The notes: a model not told the origin generated them from the sequence alone. A stretch of DNA of 64,000 nucleotides from Fratercula arctica (GCA_947846985.1 CANTUZ010000004.1:54413672-54477671); one strand, 5' to 3'. Shown: positions 14,235 to 28,320, numbered from the stretch's first letter. A program made the numbers and translations.

Positions 14235-17200
14235 TAGTAGGCCACTATTTCCACTACTTTCTCCTTCTTACAGCACAGATGAGCATTGGCTCCATGTTTA
14301 GCCCAACCCAATCCAAAGCTTTAGCTCACTCATAGAATATGAGTGAACCAAGACCTTCCAGGATGAATTTTCTCAACAGATCAAAGAAATAAGACTTTCC
14401 CTTTCCCACTTGCCCAACTATATTTCCTTACAAATTCCTGTTGATCAAAGCAGTCAGGCATTGCTCATTTGGCAATGCAAGAACACCTTTGTGAGATGAC
14501 AAAATCAACTTTTCAGAGAGCTTTTATATTTATATTGGAGGAACCAATTGTGCTGAACCAAGACAATGTCTTCTGCATCATTATCCAGGTCATTCGATTT
14601 TAAGCATTGTTGCCCTTTTTTATTTTTTAAAACTTCTGTGCTTTTTCTATTGCAGCTGAAAAGCTAGGATCTAGGACAGAAGGCTTTTTTCATGCTTCAT
14701 AAACCCTAGGACTTATGCCCAGATGGCAGACCGCTGTTTGTATAAAATTCAAAACCAGGGAATATTTCCCGACAGCGGGTACCCCAAATATTTCAAATTA
14801 TGCAGCTTTGTAAAATGTAAAGAAAGTCAGATGGACTGTTCACAGTAGTACATTTAGAGAGTTCATCATCAAATGACACTTCTGTTTGGTACCATGATAT
14901 TTTCCATGTATATGTATATATCTGATTATTGATCTGTCTAAGCTAGCAGTACAATAGCTATGCAAATAAAATTTAAACTAAAAAGCCATAATATTTATCA
15001 TATATCAAGAAGTACAGACTTAAAATGGAATGAAACATCAGGTTTTTTAAGAAAAATGTTTTATCAGTTTTTGTTTACACAGGTATGTCCTCTTATTTCT
15101 TGCATTTCTCAGGAAAAATGATGGTGAGGGCAAGCTGCAAATGTGTTATCTGTTTAATGGTGGTGATTTTCCGTCTGAGACAATGAAAGCTTTTAATGCA
15201 GTTAATATTTATGCTTTAAATAAATTGGAGGTTGATCAAGTCTCAGGAGTATCGTTTCCTTGATTAATTAAAGACCACTGCAAAGACTGACAATGTGAGG
15301 TTTCTGTAAACATAGTTTCTTTCATATTTTGTTCCATGTTATAAATATAGAATTTTAAAATCCTAGTACAGGATTTTACAGGTAATTTCAGAAAGTGTTA
15401 AAGAGGAGAGGGTTGCTATGTTGTGGCCTGGGTTTTTCTAGAGAACAGTTCCTAATTAAGTTTAACATTCTCAAACCCAAGAAGTGGTGAGGTGAGGCAC
15501 TGCAAATTCTGTCATCCCAAATTGCCCCAGTAAACACACCTACACCGTGTCTTTGGGTGGTATTGTAAAGGAACCACTTTTCTCTTTCAAGAGTAGAAGC
15601 TTTCAGCCTGCTGCAATAGGAAGAATTCATTCAGAATTATAATTGGAGCCTTACTGGGCCTCAGTCACTCTGTACATCTAAAAAGGTATTTGGAGAGCTT
15701 GCAGATAACTCCTGTTACCCACGCCCAGCCCCAGAGGAAGCCTGGTGTCAGGCTCATGGGCTTGCACTGGATCTCTCCCCAGCCCTGCCTCAGGGGAAGT
15801 ACAGGGAAAAAATACCAGGAGCCTGGTGTTGCCTTGTAGTGCCTTGACTCCTTTCAGATAATGAATTTTGACTTTTTTTTTTCATTAAATTGTGTGGGTT
15901 GTTTTTATGAAAGAGAAGTGTTTCTTCCAGGAATTCATAGCAATTTAGGCAGTTTTTATGGCAAAAGGCACTCTCTAAATCTGGACCAAGTTAAAAAATA
16001 CTGCAGAGTTCCTAGATGCTGCTCTCTTCCTCTGGGAGTGGAACTGCAGAATCAGATCATCAGGATATTTCCCTTCCCCCTCTCCCTTCCATTTTAATTA
16101 GTCGAAGGGATGCTTGCCTTCAATTTCAGATTAACTGTATCAGCTGTGGATTTGGGGTACTTGTGTTGGCTTAGTTCCTACCATTGTGGGATGAAATTAC
16201 AAGGATGTGGCAGGCAATGTTATTAATATTAGCACAGTTTGGTAACTGAGCTTCAATTAATGTGCTTTTTTGTATGTGTTGTGCTTTATGGCAATATTAA
16301 GAAATCAGCATCTTTAGTATTAACAGAGTAGGTGGGCTGGTCATGTTATAATTCAAATTCAGATAGAGGAATTCAGGATTCAGTGTCTGATTGTCTTGTC
16401 AGACTTGCCTGATTATTTTGCATTTTAGATCACGGGTTAGTTTTCCAGATGTATTTGTATAGATATTGCAGCTTAAAAAAACAATCGATACTTCTACCGC
16501 TGATTTTAATACTCATGATTAATTTGAGTAAAATCTTGCATTTTTTTGGCTTCCTGTCAAAAAAAAAGAAAGCAGTGAGAAAGGAAAAAAGCAAAACCCC
16601 TTGCCTGTGAATATATGGATACAATTACATTATGTGAATAAACAGCCATGCTTATGTTGTAGAAATGTCAGTATTTTAGAACTATCATTAATCAATTTTG
16701 CGATTGTCTTCACAGTTTTGAAGTGAGCCGTGAAAAATACCTAATAAGCCTCTGTACAAACAAGACTGAGTGGGGAGGATCCTAGTGCCTAATACGGGGA
16801 AGTAAAATAGCTATTCGGCAAAAAATACAGCACACTTTTTCTCTGTGCAGTACAAAATATATTGGAATGTGTGAAATTATATTGGAATTTGACAGTTTCT
16901 GTAATTGATCTAATATAACAGCGATATAAATGTTTTCATTAAATTAAGGCATGCTTGTTGACAGGGTTTTATTTATTTATTTATTTTCCCTAAAAAGAAA
17001 ATATATTCTCACTGCGTTGGCACAATGTGCTGGCAGCTAAGAACCAGAAGTAAAAATAGTTAGTAAAAAACTGGAGAGATAAATGAGACAGGTGTCTTAA
17101 AAGTAGAAACAACATGGAGACTAAGATAAGAAAGAAAGAGCAGCTATTACTTAGTTTTTTCGGCCAATGTGTCCTGGGTAGTTGAGTCTGAACAGTTGTA

Positions 17201-19272
17201 TTATTCTGTCAATATAGTACGAAAACTGCTGATACAGATTCAGATACTTAAAACCAGAAATAACATTAAAAACCAGCAAATAGGAAAAAAGAAAAAACCA
17301 AATCAGAAATAGCAAACTGAAAAGTAATCTGCATGAAGGAAAAATGTTAAAGCCTGTTTTTATGGATAATTTTTTTCCAAAAAAAGAATATACAAAGTCG
17401 TAATTGTACTACTTCTTTCAATGGGGTTTTGGTATAAACAGCCCCAAAGCATACATTCAGCTGAGGACTGCACAGGGCAGGCATGTACATACCTAAATAA
17501 TGCTGTATCAACAGACTTCTGTTTTAATGGCGTCCTTGTAAGCAGTATGTCTGGCTTCCTTCTGTGATTTGGGTTGAACAAGGTAAATTTAGTACAGATC
17601 TGATTAATAGCGAAAGGAAGTTGAGTTTATTAAGTTATATTTACAATGTAGCTTAAAGAGCAGAACTGTACTACGAGAGAGTTTGATGTTTTAATCTAAG
17701 CATAAAAAAAGTACACAAAGTAACAATATATTTTAGCCATTTTTTTTTGGGCCCCAGTTAAACTTGTCATTTAACTGATTTATTTGGGTTTAAAATCAAG
17801 TTTAAAGTTTATGTTCAGTGGTAAGTAAAGTTTCTCCCTTTTGCCTGAAGTTGCTGAAATAGCACATTCAAATTGTTGGTGAGTTTTGGCAACCGATCAA
17901 CCTTATTCTGTTGTCAGCACAGCTGTGGAGGAGGGCATGAATATTAAGTATCTCATATTAGCTGCAGTTTACATTCATTCTGGGACTACCTGGACACTGG
18001 TTTTAGGAAGGCCATTACTTTGCAAGGCACGTTTCTCTAGATACCCTTTTTGCAGAGGTAAAATAATGGACACTTTACAGTGCTTGCCTTGGCAAATAAA
18101 TGGAAGAAACCCAATTATTAAAAGTATATTGAATTATATCATCACTGTTTTTCTCACTTATAGTATTTCTTGAATCAGAAGGGAAATGAATGTTTATTTA
18201 GTCATACACTGTTAATATAAACATGGTATTTAAATTTTGGCATAAACAGACACTTGTGTCGTGTATTTTGTGGTGTAGCGTTTTAGTAAATATTATTTCC
18301 TCTATTGGAAATGTCTTTAACATCAAACCTTTCACCTATTTTACAGACAAATACCATTAAACCTTGTTAAAATCTTTGCACCTATGGTTTTCCTAAATAT
18401 TCCTAAACAGCTTGGGTTAAAATGAATTGAAAGACTTATTTCACTTTAATGTAAAATAGTCCTAATTTTTTTAACCACAATATCAGTGCAAAAGATTCCA
18501 CTGATCTTATTAGGTGGACAACCAGATCCATGATTAAGAGGGCACAAAATATAACAGATTAATTAAATTTGCTTATTTCAGTTGTATTCTTAAATAACCT
18601 CATGAAATTGTCTAAAGGGTAATGTGACATTACTGCAGATTCATAATAGCAATGAAGAAAAATCCTTTTGCTGTTAATAGAATCAAAGTGAAAGAAATTG
18701 TTTTCAGGAGTCATTTTCAGAAGTTCCTATCAGCCATGATTTATGAAGATAGATGTACTGTTTAAGTGTCCTTAGTCTCCTTAGTCCAAATTATCTCGTT
18801 GCATGAGTTAAAAACTCGTACCAATGTGGAATCCTTCTTCTGTTCAGTGTTTCCCAAATGTATATAATGCAGTATCTGGAAGAAGGTAATTCAAACTAAT
18901 AGATTAAGCAGCTTTTAAAGGTAAAAATCAAGGCAATTTCACTTAAACTTCCGTTCAAGGAACGGAAAAGCCCTCTGCTGAAATAAGTTTATGTATCATT
19001 TATATAGTGATATTTTTATTATCATTATTTCATTTTTGTGCCTGTGGATAACACTGTTATCTCATGATTTAAGTGAAGACTTCTGAAAGACTGAGAGTAA
19101 CATCTTTTCAAAATTAAGAATTAGATTGTTACAATTCAGGACAAAACCAAATTTCAGCTCAAGTCCATCACAAGTTACCGTTTTCTAACCTTGCACAGCT
19201 CTTAATGTGCTTGTCTGCCTGTAAGTTCTTTGTGTTATTACTTAGCATTGGCATTCAATATGAGAAGTGCAG

Positions 19273-20211
19273 TATCATACAATCACAGAAAAATTTAGAT
19301 GGTGAGGATTCTCTTGAGGTCATCTGTTCCAATGTCCTGCTTTCCAAGGTCTGCTTTGCAAGTTAGATCAGGTTGCTCTGGGCCTCCTCCAGCCCAATTT
19401 TAAAATCTCTGAAGACAGAGATCCAGAGTCTCTGGAGAACCTGCCCCAATGCCTACTCCCTGTGAAATTTTTTTCTTCTTTCTCTTTCTTTAACCTTTGA
19501 TTATTACCCTGGTTGTTTTGCTGTGCATCTCTGAGAAACATCTGCTTTGTTCATCTCTGTACCCCACTTTAAATAGCTGAATGGGTATCTGCAATTGTAG
19601 TGCATCCCATGGTCTTCTCTTTGGCTGGCTTGAGTCAACCGGCCTCCCTCACCCATTCCTTGAATGTCATACCATGTAACCCCATAGCGGTGTTACTGGC
19701 CTTCCTCCGGCTTATTGCACTTGTACCAGTTTGTCAGTATCTTTTTCTTGTGCTGGGGAGCCCCAGAGTGGCTCCTGGTGTGGTTTCATAAGTGCTTAAT
19801 AAAAAGGCAAAATCACTTCTCTATCCTTCTGGCTACAGTCCTCTTGATTTGGCCCAGTGTCAAGTTAACTTCAATCGTTGCGAGCTCTCACAACTGACCT
19901 ATATACAACTTGCCCTTCAGGACACCCAAGTTTTTCCTTTTTTCTTTCTTTTGTATTTTTTTTTTTTTCCTTCCTCCTTGCAGAACTGCCAACTTCAGTT
20001 GGCGTCCAGCCTTTTCTGTTGCAGGAATTTAAAGCCTCCCAGGGCAGGACATCGTATCTGTCCTAGGCGAACTTTGAGGGTTTTTTTGGCCCCTTTCTCA
20101 AACATGTCAAAGTCCCTCTGAATGGTGTTCCTTTCCTCTAGTGTAGTAACAGCTCCCCCAAATTTGGTGTCATCCCCAAATTTGGGGATGGTGCATTCCA
20201 TTTCTTCATTG
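19273..20211 (-). mobile_element. Old CR1 LINE copy, antisense, with relic of RT FADD region
   Basis: It starts on the plus strand with a decayed 3' end (ATCATACAATCACAGAAAAA, then GTTGCTCTGGGCCTCC). It stays roughly colinear with CR1 through the segments resembling CTGGGGAGCCC and the T-rich slippage at 19935-19970. It ends with GTGTCATC plus the sequence that reads FGDDTKFGGAVTTLEERNTI on the minus strand. That corresponds to the FADDTKLGG catalytic box of CR1 reverse transcriptase, with A changed to G. The copy is 5'-truncated and full of frame breaks, so it is inactive. Confidence 0.8.
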
Positions 20212-22202
20212 GGCAGTTGATAAAGTTGTTAAAATTTGTTATTGTCTTTAAAATTCAAGGGGTAAAATTTAGATGACCAAATGAAAAGTTTTTGCCTTCT
20301 GAGAGATTCAGCAGTTTGGTTTTTTTTTTAGTAAAACATGAAAAACAGTAGGAGCAAAAGTTTAATGCTCTACCAAAACCTAAAATTGCATCCTTTGCAG
20401 TGCTGACAAGTGTTTTCTAATAACATTCACTTTCACCTGCATTTCCATTACTAGGATTTTGCCATTTTAAGGCAGTGAAATTCATATCTTTAGGTTACAT
20501 TCAGCAGTGGGGGTGATACAGAGACCTTTTGTCTCTGGAATTTCTGGTGCGGGGGATGGTTGGCTGTTGGCAGGGGCACTCCGTGATCCTCTGCTGCCCT
20601 GAGAAGAAGGATGGACCCTGGCTTTTCTCACTTCACTTGTGCAGTGGCACATATTCCTTGAACAAGATCTTGAATTTTGAGACTGGAAAGCTGAGTTTGG
20701 GATCATCCAAGTGTGTGAAGTCTTGGGTGGGTAGAGCCTGCTGTAGCATGCTTCTTATCAGCCGCTTAAACCCGCGTGTATTTCACACACAGCTGCTGAT
20801 ACCAAATTGTAGACTGCTGCTCTGGATTTTGCCATCTGTTGGAGACGCGTGTTTCAGCTACATTCCAAGGCTGAGCTAATCTCCTGCGAAGACCCTTCCA
20901 TCACCTCCAGCATTTTAGGACTGGAAATAATACTTTGCTTTCTGTCCTCTGAAGATTTATGCTTGTCCTCTCAGGAACTAACAGGGCAGCATTCCACTGG
21001 GGGCTTTTTTTTTCCTGAATCAAGCAGACCTAATGAAAGCTTTTTATAGTGCAGGCTCAGGATTTTGTTTTTATTCTTAGTATTTTCTAAGGACTCTATT
21101 GTGATAGATAAGTCACAAATCTGACTTTTATACCTATATGCCTTACCACATACTTAAAAAAAAATATGTAGGAAAAGCTATTGGAAGAAAATATTGACTG
21201 TTAGTTTAGAAAAATTACACATGAAATTAAGAATAAGTCCCATCTACCTGTGTTTATGACCCTTACTTCTCTACTGAATGGCTGGCATCTTTTGTCACTC
21301 TTCCCCGAATGTTCCTAAATAAGCAGCAAACATTTATTTAAATAGGTGGCCATGTCTGGTGCAGTGAATGCTGTGCTCAACACAGGAATATTTTAATTCC
21401 TGCTTCCAGGTGGGTTTTCAGCTTGGGATATTGTGTTAGGTCTTAGTGTCCCTTTATAAATGGAAAAGGTGTTAATTCCATTTAGTTCTATCGTTTATTT
21501 GAGTAGCATCACCTTTTTGTTTTACCTAGTAACTAGCAATCCTTCTGTCAAGATATCCCTATTTTCAGTGTCAAGCATTTAGTATAAAGAAAATTAAATG
21601 TCTTCTGGAGAAGAGCAGTGTAGAATTTTGTTCTGCAGTTGGCTGGGCGATAACTTTGATAAGGATGGGTAAAGAGGAAGGTCTTAAATGCAGCAGCTGG
21701 CTTTTTCCACTTTGAAAACTGAGTATGCCACTGCCTTGATAGATCTAGCTTTTAATTCCCTGGGAATTTCTCTTTCAACTTTGTGAGAGGCTAAAGTTCT
21801 CCCAAAGGTCTCTGACTTCCTTTCATTGTGGCTACTGAAGTGTGGGATAACTGGCAGGGGGATACTTTTTCCAATGGCTGGCTTGGTTCTCTTTCATGTT
21901 TGATAAATATTATTTAAACACTTATTTCTGCTCATTTCTCTTAGCTATTAGGGGGTGGTTAGATACCTGCTCTTAGGAAACTGTGTAATTTTGACACAGG
22001 CTATAAATGCTAGCTCTTCATTGATATAAGGCAAGTAATTGCTGTGTTCAGCACCTAACATTTGACAGCACAAAACCCATTAATTAAGAAATGATACCTT
22101 AGAAAGCTATAATTTTTAGCCAGAGCTCCAGAGTTACTTATGCTATCCAAGGTGATTTCTCATTTCTTTTGCTCTGCAGCTGCTTATGGATGATCTTATT
22201 TT

Positions 22203-22829
22203 CATAGAATCATAGAATCTTCATGGTTGGAAAGGACCTTTGAGATCGAGTCCAACCATACACACACAAAAAAACCCCAACCCTACAATCTCTGTCACTA
22301 GAGCATGCCCTGAAGTGCCAAATCTACATGTTTCTTAAATACCTCTAGGGATGGTGACTCAACCGCCTCCCTGGGCAGCCTGTTCCAGTGCCTGACCACT
22401 CTTTCAGTAAAGTAATTCTTCCTAATATCTAATCTAAACCTCCCCTGCCGCAACTTCAGACCATTTCCTCTGGTCCTGTCATTATTCACCTGGGAGAAGA
22501 GGCCAGCACCCACCTCTCTACAGCCTCCTTTCAGGTAGTTGTAGAGGGCAATGAGGTCTCCCCTCAGCCTCCTCTTCTCCAAACTAAACATGCCCAGTTC
22601 CCTCAGCCTCTCCTCATATGGCTTGGTCTCCAGACTGTCACCAGCTTTGGTAGCTCTCCTCTGGACACGCTCCAGCACTTCAGTGTCCCTCTTGTACAGA
22701 GGAGCCCAGAACTGAACACAGTACTCGAGGTGAGGCCTCACCAGTGCCGAGTACAGAGGCACGATCACTTCCCTGCTCCTGCTGGCCACACTATTCCTGA
22801 TACAAGCCAGAATGCTGTTGGCCTTTCTT
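22203..22829 (-). mobile_element. CR1 LINE 3' portion, antisense
   Basis: The plus strand begins TCATAGAATCATAGAATCTT, the reverse complement of a CR1 3' terminus. It continues through GTTGGAAAGGACC and CCTCCCTGGGCAGCCTGTTC. On the minus strand an intact 163-codon frame (22298-22789) encodes the ORF2 C-terminus: [47 protein letters not shown]. The copy is 5'-truncated at about 22829, lacks the endonuclease and catalytic RT domains, and cannot move by itself. Confidence 0.93.
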
Positions 22830-22989
22830 TAAAGTCCTCTTTAAGAGGGTATTTCTGATACTTTTCCTCTCAAAGCATGTAACTGAATATGTGTCCTAAC
22901 CTCATGTTGCTCCACTGCCTTCCTATCACAGACTTTTTGTACTGAATTGTACCATGCTTAATTGCATAAAGAAAAACGTGGCTAATACT

Positions 22990-23335
22990 TAAATACTTAA
23001 AATACTTAAAGGGTGGGTGTCAGGAGGATGGGACCAGGCTCTTTTCAGTAGTGCCCGGGGACAGGACAAGAGGCAATGGGCACAAACTGGAGCACAAGAA
23101 GTTCCACCTAAACATGAGGAGGAACTTCTTTACCCTGAGGGTGGCAGAGCACTGGAACAGGCTGCCCAGAGAGGTGGTGGAGTCTCCATCTCTGGAGACA
23201 TTCAAAACCCGCCTGGACGTGTTCCTGTGTAACCTGCTCTAGGTGACCCTGCTCTGGCAGGGGGGTTGGACTAGATGATCTCCTGAGGTCCCTTCCAACC
23301 CTATGGTTCTATGATTCTATGATTCTATGATTCTA
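22990..23335 (+). mobile_element. CR1 LINE 3' end, sense, young-looking subfamily
   Basis: It is truncated to about 345 bp, starting at TACTTAAAGGGTGGGTGTCA. It encodes part of the ORF2 C-terminus ([20 protein letters not shown], then [16 protein letters not shown]) in a 63-codon frame at 23051-23242. It ends GGTTGGACTAGATGATCTCC, then TATGGTTCTATGATTCTATG repeated to about 23335. The sequence is close to the nested copy at 47886-48697, so it likely belongs to the same subfamily. Confidence 0.95.
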
Positions 23336-24859
23336 TTCTAAAATGCTTTAAAATCCATGCAAAACAGATTTAAGAGTTCATGTGTTGTATTGCACAGCTG
23401 CCAAAAGTGGGAAAATTGGTTTTTAAACTGAGAACAAAATTAAAACCAAAGCAGCCACTTGGAAGGAATTTCTGGGATAATGTATTTGATTTAGCATAAT
23501 ACCTGCGAGCCCGATGCATGGATTGGGATCTCATTGTGATAAATATTTTGGAAGAAAAGTTGGTCTCTACTCTTTGTATATTAATGAGAGGTCTCGGGTA
23601 CCTCAGTGAGAGGTACAGGGAGGAAAATGAAAGCAGGGGTAGGAGATTAGTGCAGTCAGCTTTCAGTTGCCCGTGTAGTGTCCCAGCTACATTGTGCCAC
23701 AGACGCAGAAACCTCTTACAGGCACCTGGCATGGCAGGTCCTGCACCATGCTCCCTGGACAACGGGGGGCTGAGGAGCATGGTGGAAAGGCATCTACTTG
23801 CTCAGAATCTGGTCATGAATCATCAGGTGAGAACTTACCCATCTGGGTTTATTAGCTTCAGCTCAATGCTGGCCTTGACTTCACTTCCAATAGAGAAATT
23901 CCTGCATTTCTATAATGTGCTTCCTATGTCTTAGTTTCTCAGGGATTTGTTAGTTTAGGTGTCCTGTTCGATGACCAGACAATATATTGTGATCTCAGTA
24001 GTGTAATATCTGTTAAGTATTTACAGTTTTTTCATCGTTTCCTTTTGTAGGAAACGAGAGAAAAGGAGAGATATAAGAGGAATTTGAGGAAGATCAGTCA
24101 GGTAACTAAATGGATATTTGTGGTGTCCCTTCAAGTAAGAATAGTGGCATGGAGAAAACATGAAAATGCATGACTGCATATATGACAAACTGATATTGGG
24201 GAGGGGACATAGCACCCTAATATTAGATAAGGGATGAATGGACTCCAGTTAGGCTGTGAATATCTTTGACAGTGAGAATGATTTTTGTTATTGTTGTTTA
24301 AGGTAATAAAAAGAAAAACAGTTTAGAGAATCCAGAGATGAGAGTTTTGTGAAAAAGAGCATCATTAACAGTAGCGTTCACATTGGATGGTGAGTGGACA
24401 GGACTGCATTTAAGGCCAGAAAGGAGAATGTTGCAATGACTAGGGCATGATACAAGAACTCAGGTAAAAGCCTACCTCTCTGTATGGATTTTAGAGCTGA
24501 TGATAGGCAAAAAGAGTCTTTAGATGTAATCAAATTGCACCTGTGAGAGAACAGAATTCAAGGTGACAACTGCTTTATGTATGTAAGCAATAAGTAGTTT
24601 GGAGATGGCTCCCTAGTGATCTAAAACAGACATTAAAAAAGCATGAAAAGAAAGGAATGCTATGCATGCTAAAGTAATAAATTCTGGATTCTGCTTGGTG
24701 AATGTATATTGTAGTAATAGAATACAGGGTTAAACCTTTAAACTTGAGAGGTCATGAGGGGACCACTAATTGTTATTTCACTTAATATCGTAAAAGCAAA
24801 TAATGTTCAGCTTGTCTACAGTAGTCATAAATGACAATTGGAAAATATCTCAAGATGGG

Positions 24860-24955
24860 AGTGTGTATTTGTATATATATACATGTATATGTACACTGTG
24901 TATGTTTGTGTATGTATCTATATACACATATACATATCATATAGAGAGAGAGAGA
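24860..24955. repeat. Alternating purine-pyrimidine (TA/TG) low-complexity tract
   Basis: The run is made of TATA, TGTA and CATA steps with internal inverted symmetry and ends in GAGAGAGAGAGA. Open frames on both strands across it (24782-24964 minus, 24803-25054 plus) are consequences of the repeat. Confidence 0.85.
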
Positions 24956-27345
24956 CCAAAACATCTATGGGAAAAGCAAACTTGCATGGGTGGAAAAGTT
25001 GACAAGTTCTTAAGCATACAGCTTCTTAATCTGCTGAAAGACTTCTGTACCTGAAAGCTTGTTTCTTTCCAACTCTGTCACTTGATCTAATAAAAAATAT
25101 TCCTTCTCTTTTAGACTGTGTGGATTCCTAGACAATCTTGGCTATGAGAGTGTTGCTTCCACAACATGAATTTGATCAAAATAGCAATCTGCAGGGAACC
25201 CAGATTAATTAATTTGGATTTTCACTTATGTAATAGAAGATACTTCTCTCCCTACTAAAATAAAGACTGTACTACACGGTCTAATTACACAAGGCTGCTT
25301 TCCTTTATGCTGCCAACTTTTTTTCTTTGTGTAACCAAACCTGGCAAGAATTTGAGAAGAGGGTAGTTCTCCAGTGCTACAGTACTGGCATGGAGACTTT
25401 GTGTGAGCTTTTACAACTATTAGAACATATAAGACTAAGCTAAACTGAAGTCTTTTGCGAGTGGTTGACCTTTCTTCTCTAGCTGTCAGCTAATGTTCAG
25501 TTTAAACCTAAACCATATCTCTCCTTTTCCTAGTCTTGTACCTCCTCTTTCTTTGCTTGCCTGCCCCTTGACCTACCATGTCTCCCACATGGAACTGAGG
25601 GATGCTTCATCACTGTAAAATATTTCTCTTCCTTTTTTTTCCCCCTCTGGCATAATTTGTACTCTGTGTTAAGAAAGCAGATAGGGAAGATGAACAAGTT
25701 TGCTCTGAAGTCTGCAGGTCTGAAGAAAGGTGGTAAATCTTTAGGTCAGGCATTGGAGTAAATTCAAGAAAATTGAGGCATTGACTGGGTTGATGTAGTT
25801 ACATTGGGGAAATCAAAGGTTTAACTGTCCCCTTGAGGAACGGAGACTTGTAGTGTGATTCGGGCTTCTGAAACAGAACTTAAGGTAGAGGCATTACTGC
25901 TGCGGAGAGGCGTTACTGCTGCAGTTCAATTCACCTTTATCAGTTTGTAATAAGTTAGTTGCTTAGAAATTCTTGCTGTTAGTTTGTGCTTATAAAAAAG
26001 TAATCATATTGTACTTTACCTCAGTAAAAATATTGCTCTGTGTAGTAATAATGCTCTGTGTATTTGTGTGCGCGTGTGCACATGCATACTCTTACATGAG
26101 TAAGAGATTCTCTAGGGCTTACCTGTAACTTAAAATATAATCTCAAAATAAAAAAGGTTGCACATCCATTGCTTTTATATTTTTATTTTCAATTATTATC
26201 AGTTCTCAAAGACTTTTTTTTATTTGACTGGAACATGGAGTGTTGCTTTTTGCTGAAAGTTCCACCACATGTAGATTTTATGGTAGAAAAAACAGTAGTA
26301 GAAAGAGCAGAGGGGAATTCTAACTTCTTTCCTGCTTTCCCCTAACTCCCACCCCAAAGCCGTGCTCTTCCATGGCGTTTCTTTCTAATGTGTGTGAGCT
26401 TGTGTGCTTTGATCTATGGAAGTGTGTGTGAAGGATGACATGGGTATGATTTCACTGTTCACATCTATTTTGAACAATCTATTCCGCTGCAATTCAGTAA
26501 GGAGCAGTCCATTCCAAGACTGTTGCTTTCTTTTTTCTTCCAACTTAAGCACCTATGTCATTCCGTTTACCATTTAAGTTGTGAGAATATGAAAAGTATC
26601 AAATGTGCTACTAATTGGGTAACTAAAATCAAGGCTGCCTATGTAACCTTGGTTCTTCCTTGTTAAATATATGCTTTGCATGGCCAAATTTCTATCTCAA
26701 TTACATACGTGTTCAGTGTGAACACCTGTGTAATTGAAAGTGAAACTTTGTCCACAGTATTTAGTTACATGACATTTTTTCCTCCCAAGGGGTCCCTGAT
26801 AGATGAGTGTTCATGACAGATAGCATTCAGTGAATGAGGCAGCTGCTTAATTTTTGTCATTGCTCTTCACTGCACAGTCCCTCTGAAACTCTGCATGTTG
26901 CAAATTCTTCCATTAATAAAAACTGCATTCTTTTCCTGCAAGTCCTTTCTGGCATACTTGAAAGTCTCACGAATCTGAATTAACGTATTGGGAAGTGTTA
27001 CACCAATTTACTGGATGAGGAATTGAGACCCAGCGACCTTCCCAAATTGGGAAAGAAATCTCCATCAGAACCAATCTCCATCAGTTCCAGTTGGAACTTA
27101 AAAATAGTTCGACCAGCTCATTGACTGCAAATCCGACCTTTTTATCTTCAATCATGATGTGACTTGGTTCAGCCAGGCCATCTCCTGCCACTCAGGTTCT
27201 GTACACAAACTGACGTCATGTGCTTTGTAGTATGTGAAAGGAGTAAGGCAAGAATCCTGAAGAAGCAAATTGTATCTAATCATGTAATCTGATTGTGTTA
27301 ATCCTGTACATCACTCAGACTTAACTGTAAGTTACTTCTAACACT

Positions 27346-27355
27346 TCCTTTTTTC

Positions 27356-27386
<31 letters not shown>

Positions 27387-27387
27387 T
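27346..27387. repeat. Pyrimidine/T tract followed by (GT)7
   Basis: A T-rich run, with 18 consecutive T at 27356-27373, is followed by GT repeats to 27387. Confidence 0.9.
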
Positions 27388-28320
27388 AACGACATAAAAG
27401 ACTTCTATGCATGTAGGGCTATAATAAGCAACAAATGTATTATTTAACAAGTTCATAATTTTATTTTATTTTTTCAAATAAGAATTGCATGGGTTTATGT
27501 TGGCCAAGAAAACAATTTAGTAAACTGAAGGAGATGCAGCACAGTTCCAATATCTTGTTAATGGTTAACATGCTTGTTAAGAAATGTGTTTCTATAGTAA
27601 CTGCTGCAGATTGTCATTTCCTCTAGCATTTGGAATACTACCAAAGTGAATTTAACACTGATGCCGCGAGGGACAAATCCTATGAGAGCTGCAATAGATC
27701 ACTGCTAGCAGTGTGCTTTATTTGGTATCGAGATGTATGAACAACACAGTTCAGTAACCATAGATGGTGTTTAAGAACTATTTCTTTCTACCCTTTATTC
27801 TAATGCTCTGTGTGCATTTGCTTTTGTTCCTTCTATACAAAGACTAGTCCTCATTTGAATCTCATAGCAAGGGCACATAAAATTCATAGGTATGCTTAAG
27901 ATTTTAAGTTTAAATGTGTGTGCGTGTATATGCTACCAATTTTTAAATGTCGGTGAAGAGATTCACCATGTGTGATTTTTCACTATTGAAGAGAGAGTCA
28001 ACATGAGGCAAAGGTGTATGGCTCAAGCTTTAAAACAAAGCCCAGGTGAGTTTTAAAAGTGTTTGTCTTATCTTGTACTAGCCCTGCGTTTCTTCTCTGA
28101 AGCACAGCAAAGGGAGATTTTTCTTCTGCTTATAGAAGTGTGTATCCTCAGATGAAGTGCATGATTTCAGTGGCTGTGTATTCTGTTTCAGCGTATGTTT
28201 GTGTCTACTTTTGTTTGTTTTTTGAGTCGAGACTGCACTGAGCAAACTCATGATCAAGCGAAGGCTTAAACTTTTTTAAGGGGAGGGGAAAAGGCTTCAG
28301 AAGATATATATCTTTTTTAG

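Noticed and set aside
20529..20879. 116-codon frame in intron 2
   Set aside because: There is no recognisable domain or splice context; a competing frame exists on the other strand.
22298..22789. 163-codon minus-strand frame as a host gene
   Set aside because: It is a CR1 ORF2 remnant ending in the CR1 3' terminus.
26089..26106. 7-bp stem hairpin (CTCTTAC / GTAAGAG)
   Set aside because: It is too short to distinguish from chance in a window this size, and nothing around it suggests a small-RNA precursor.
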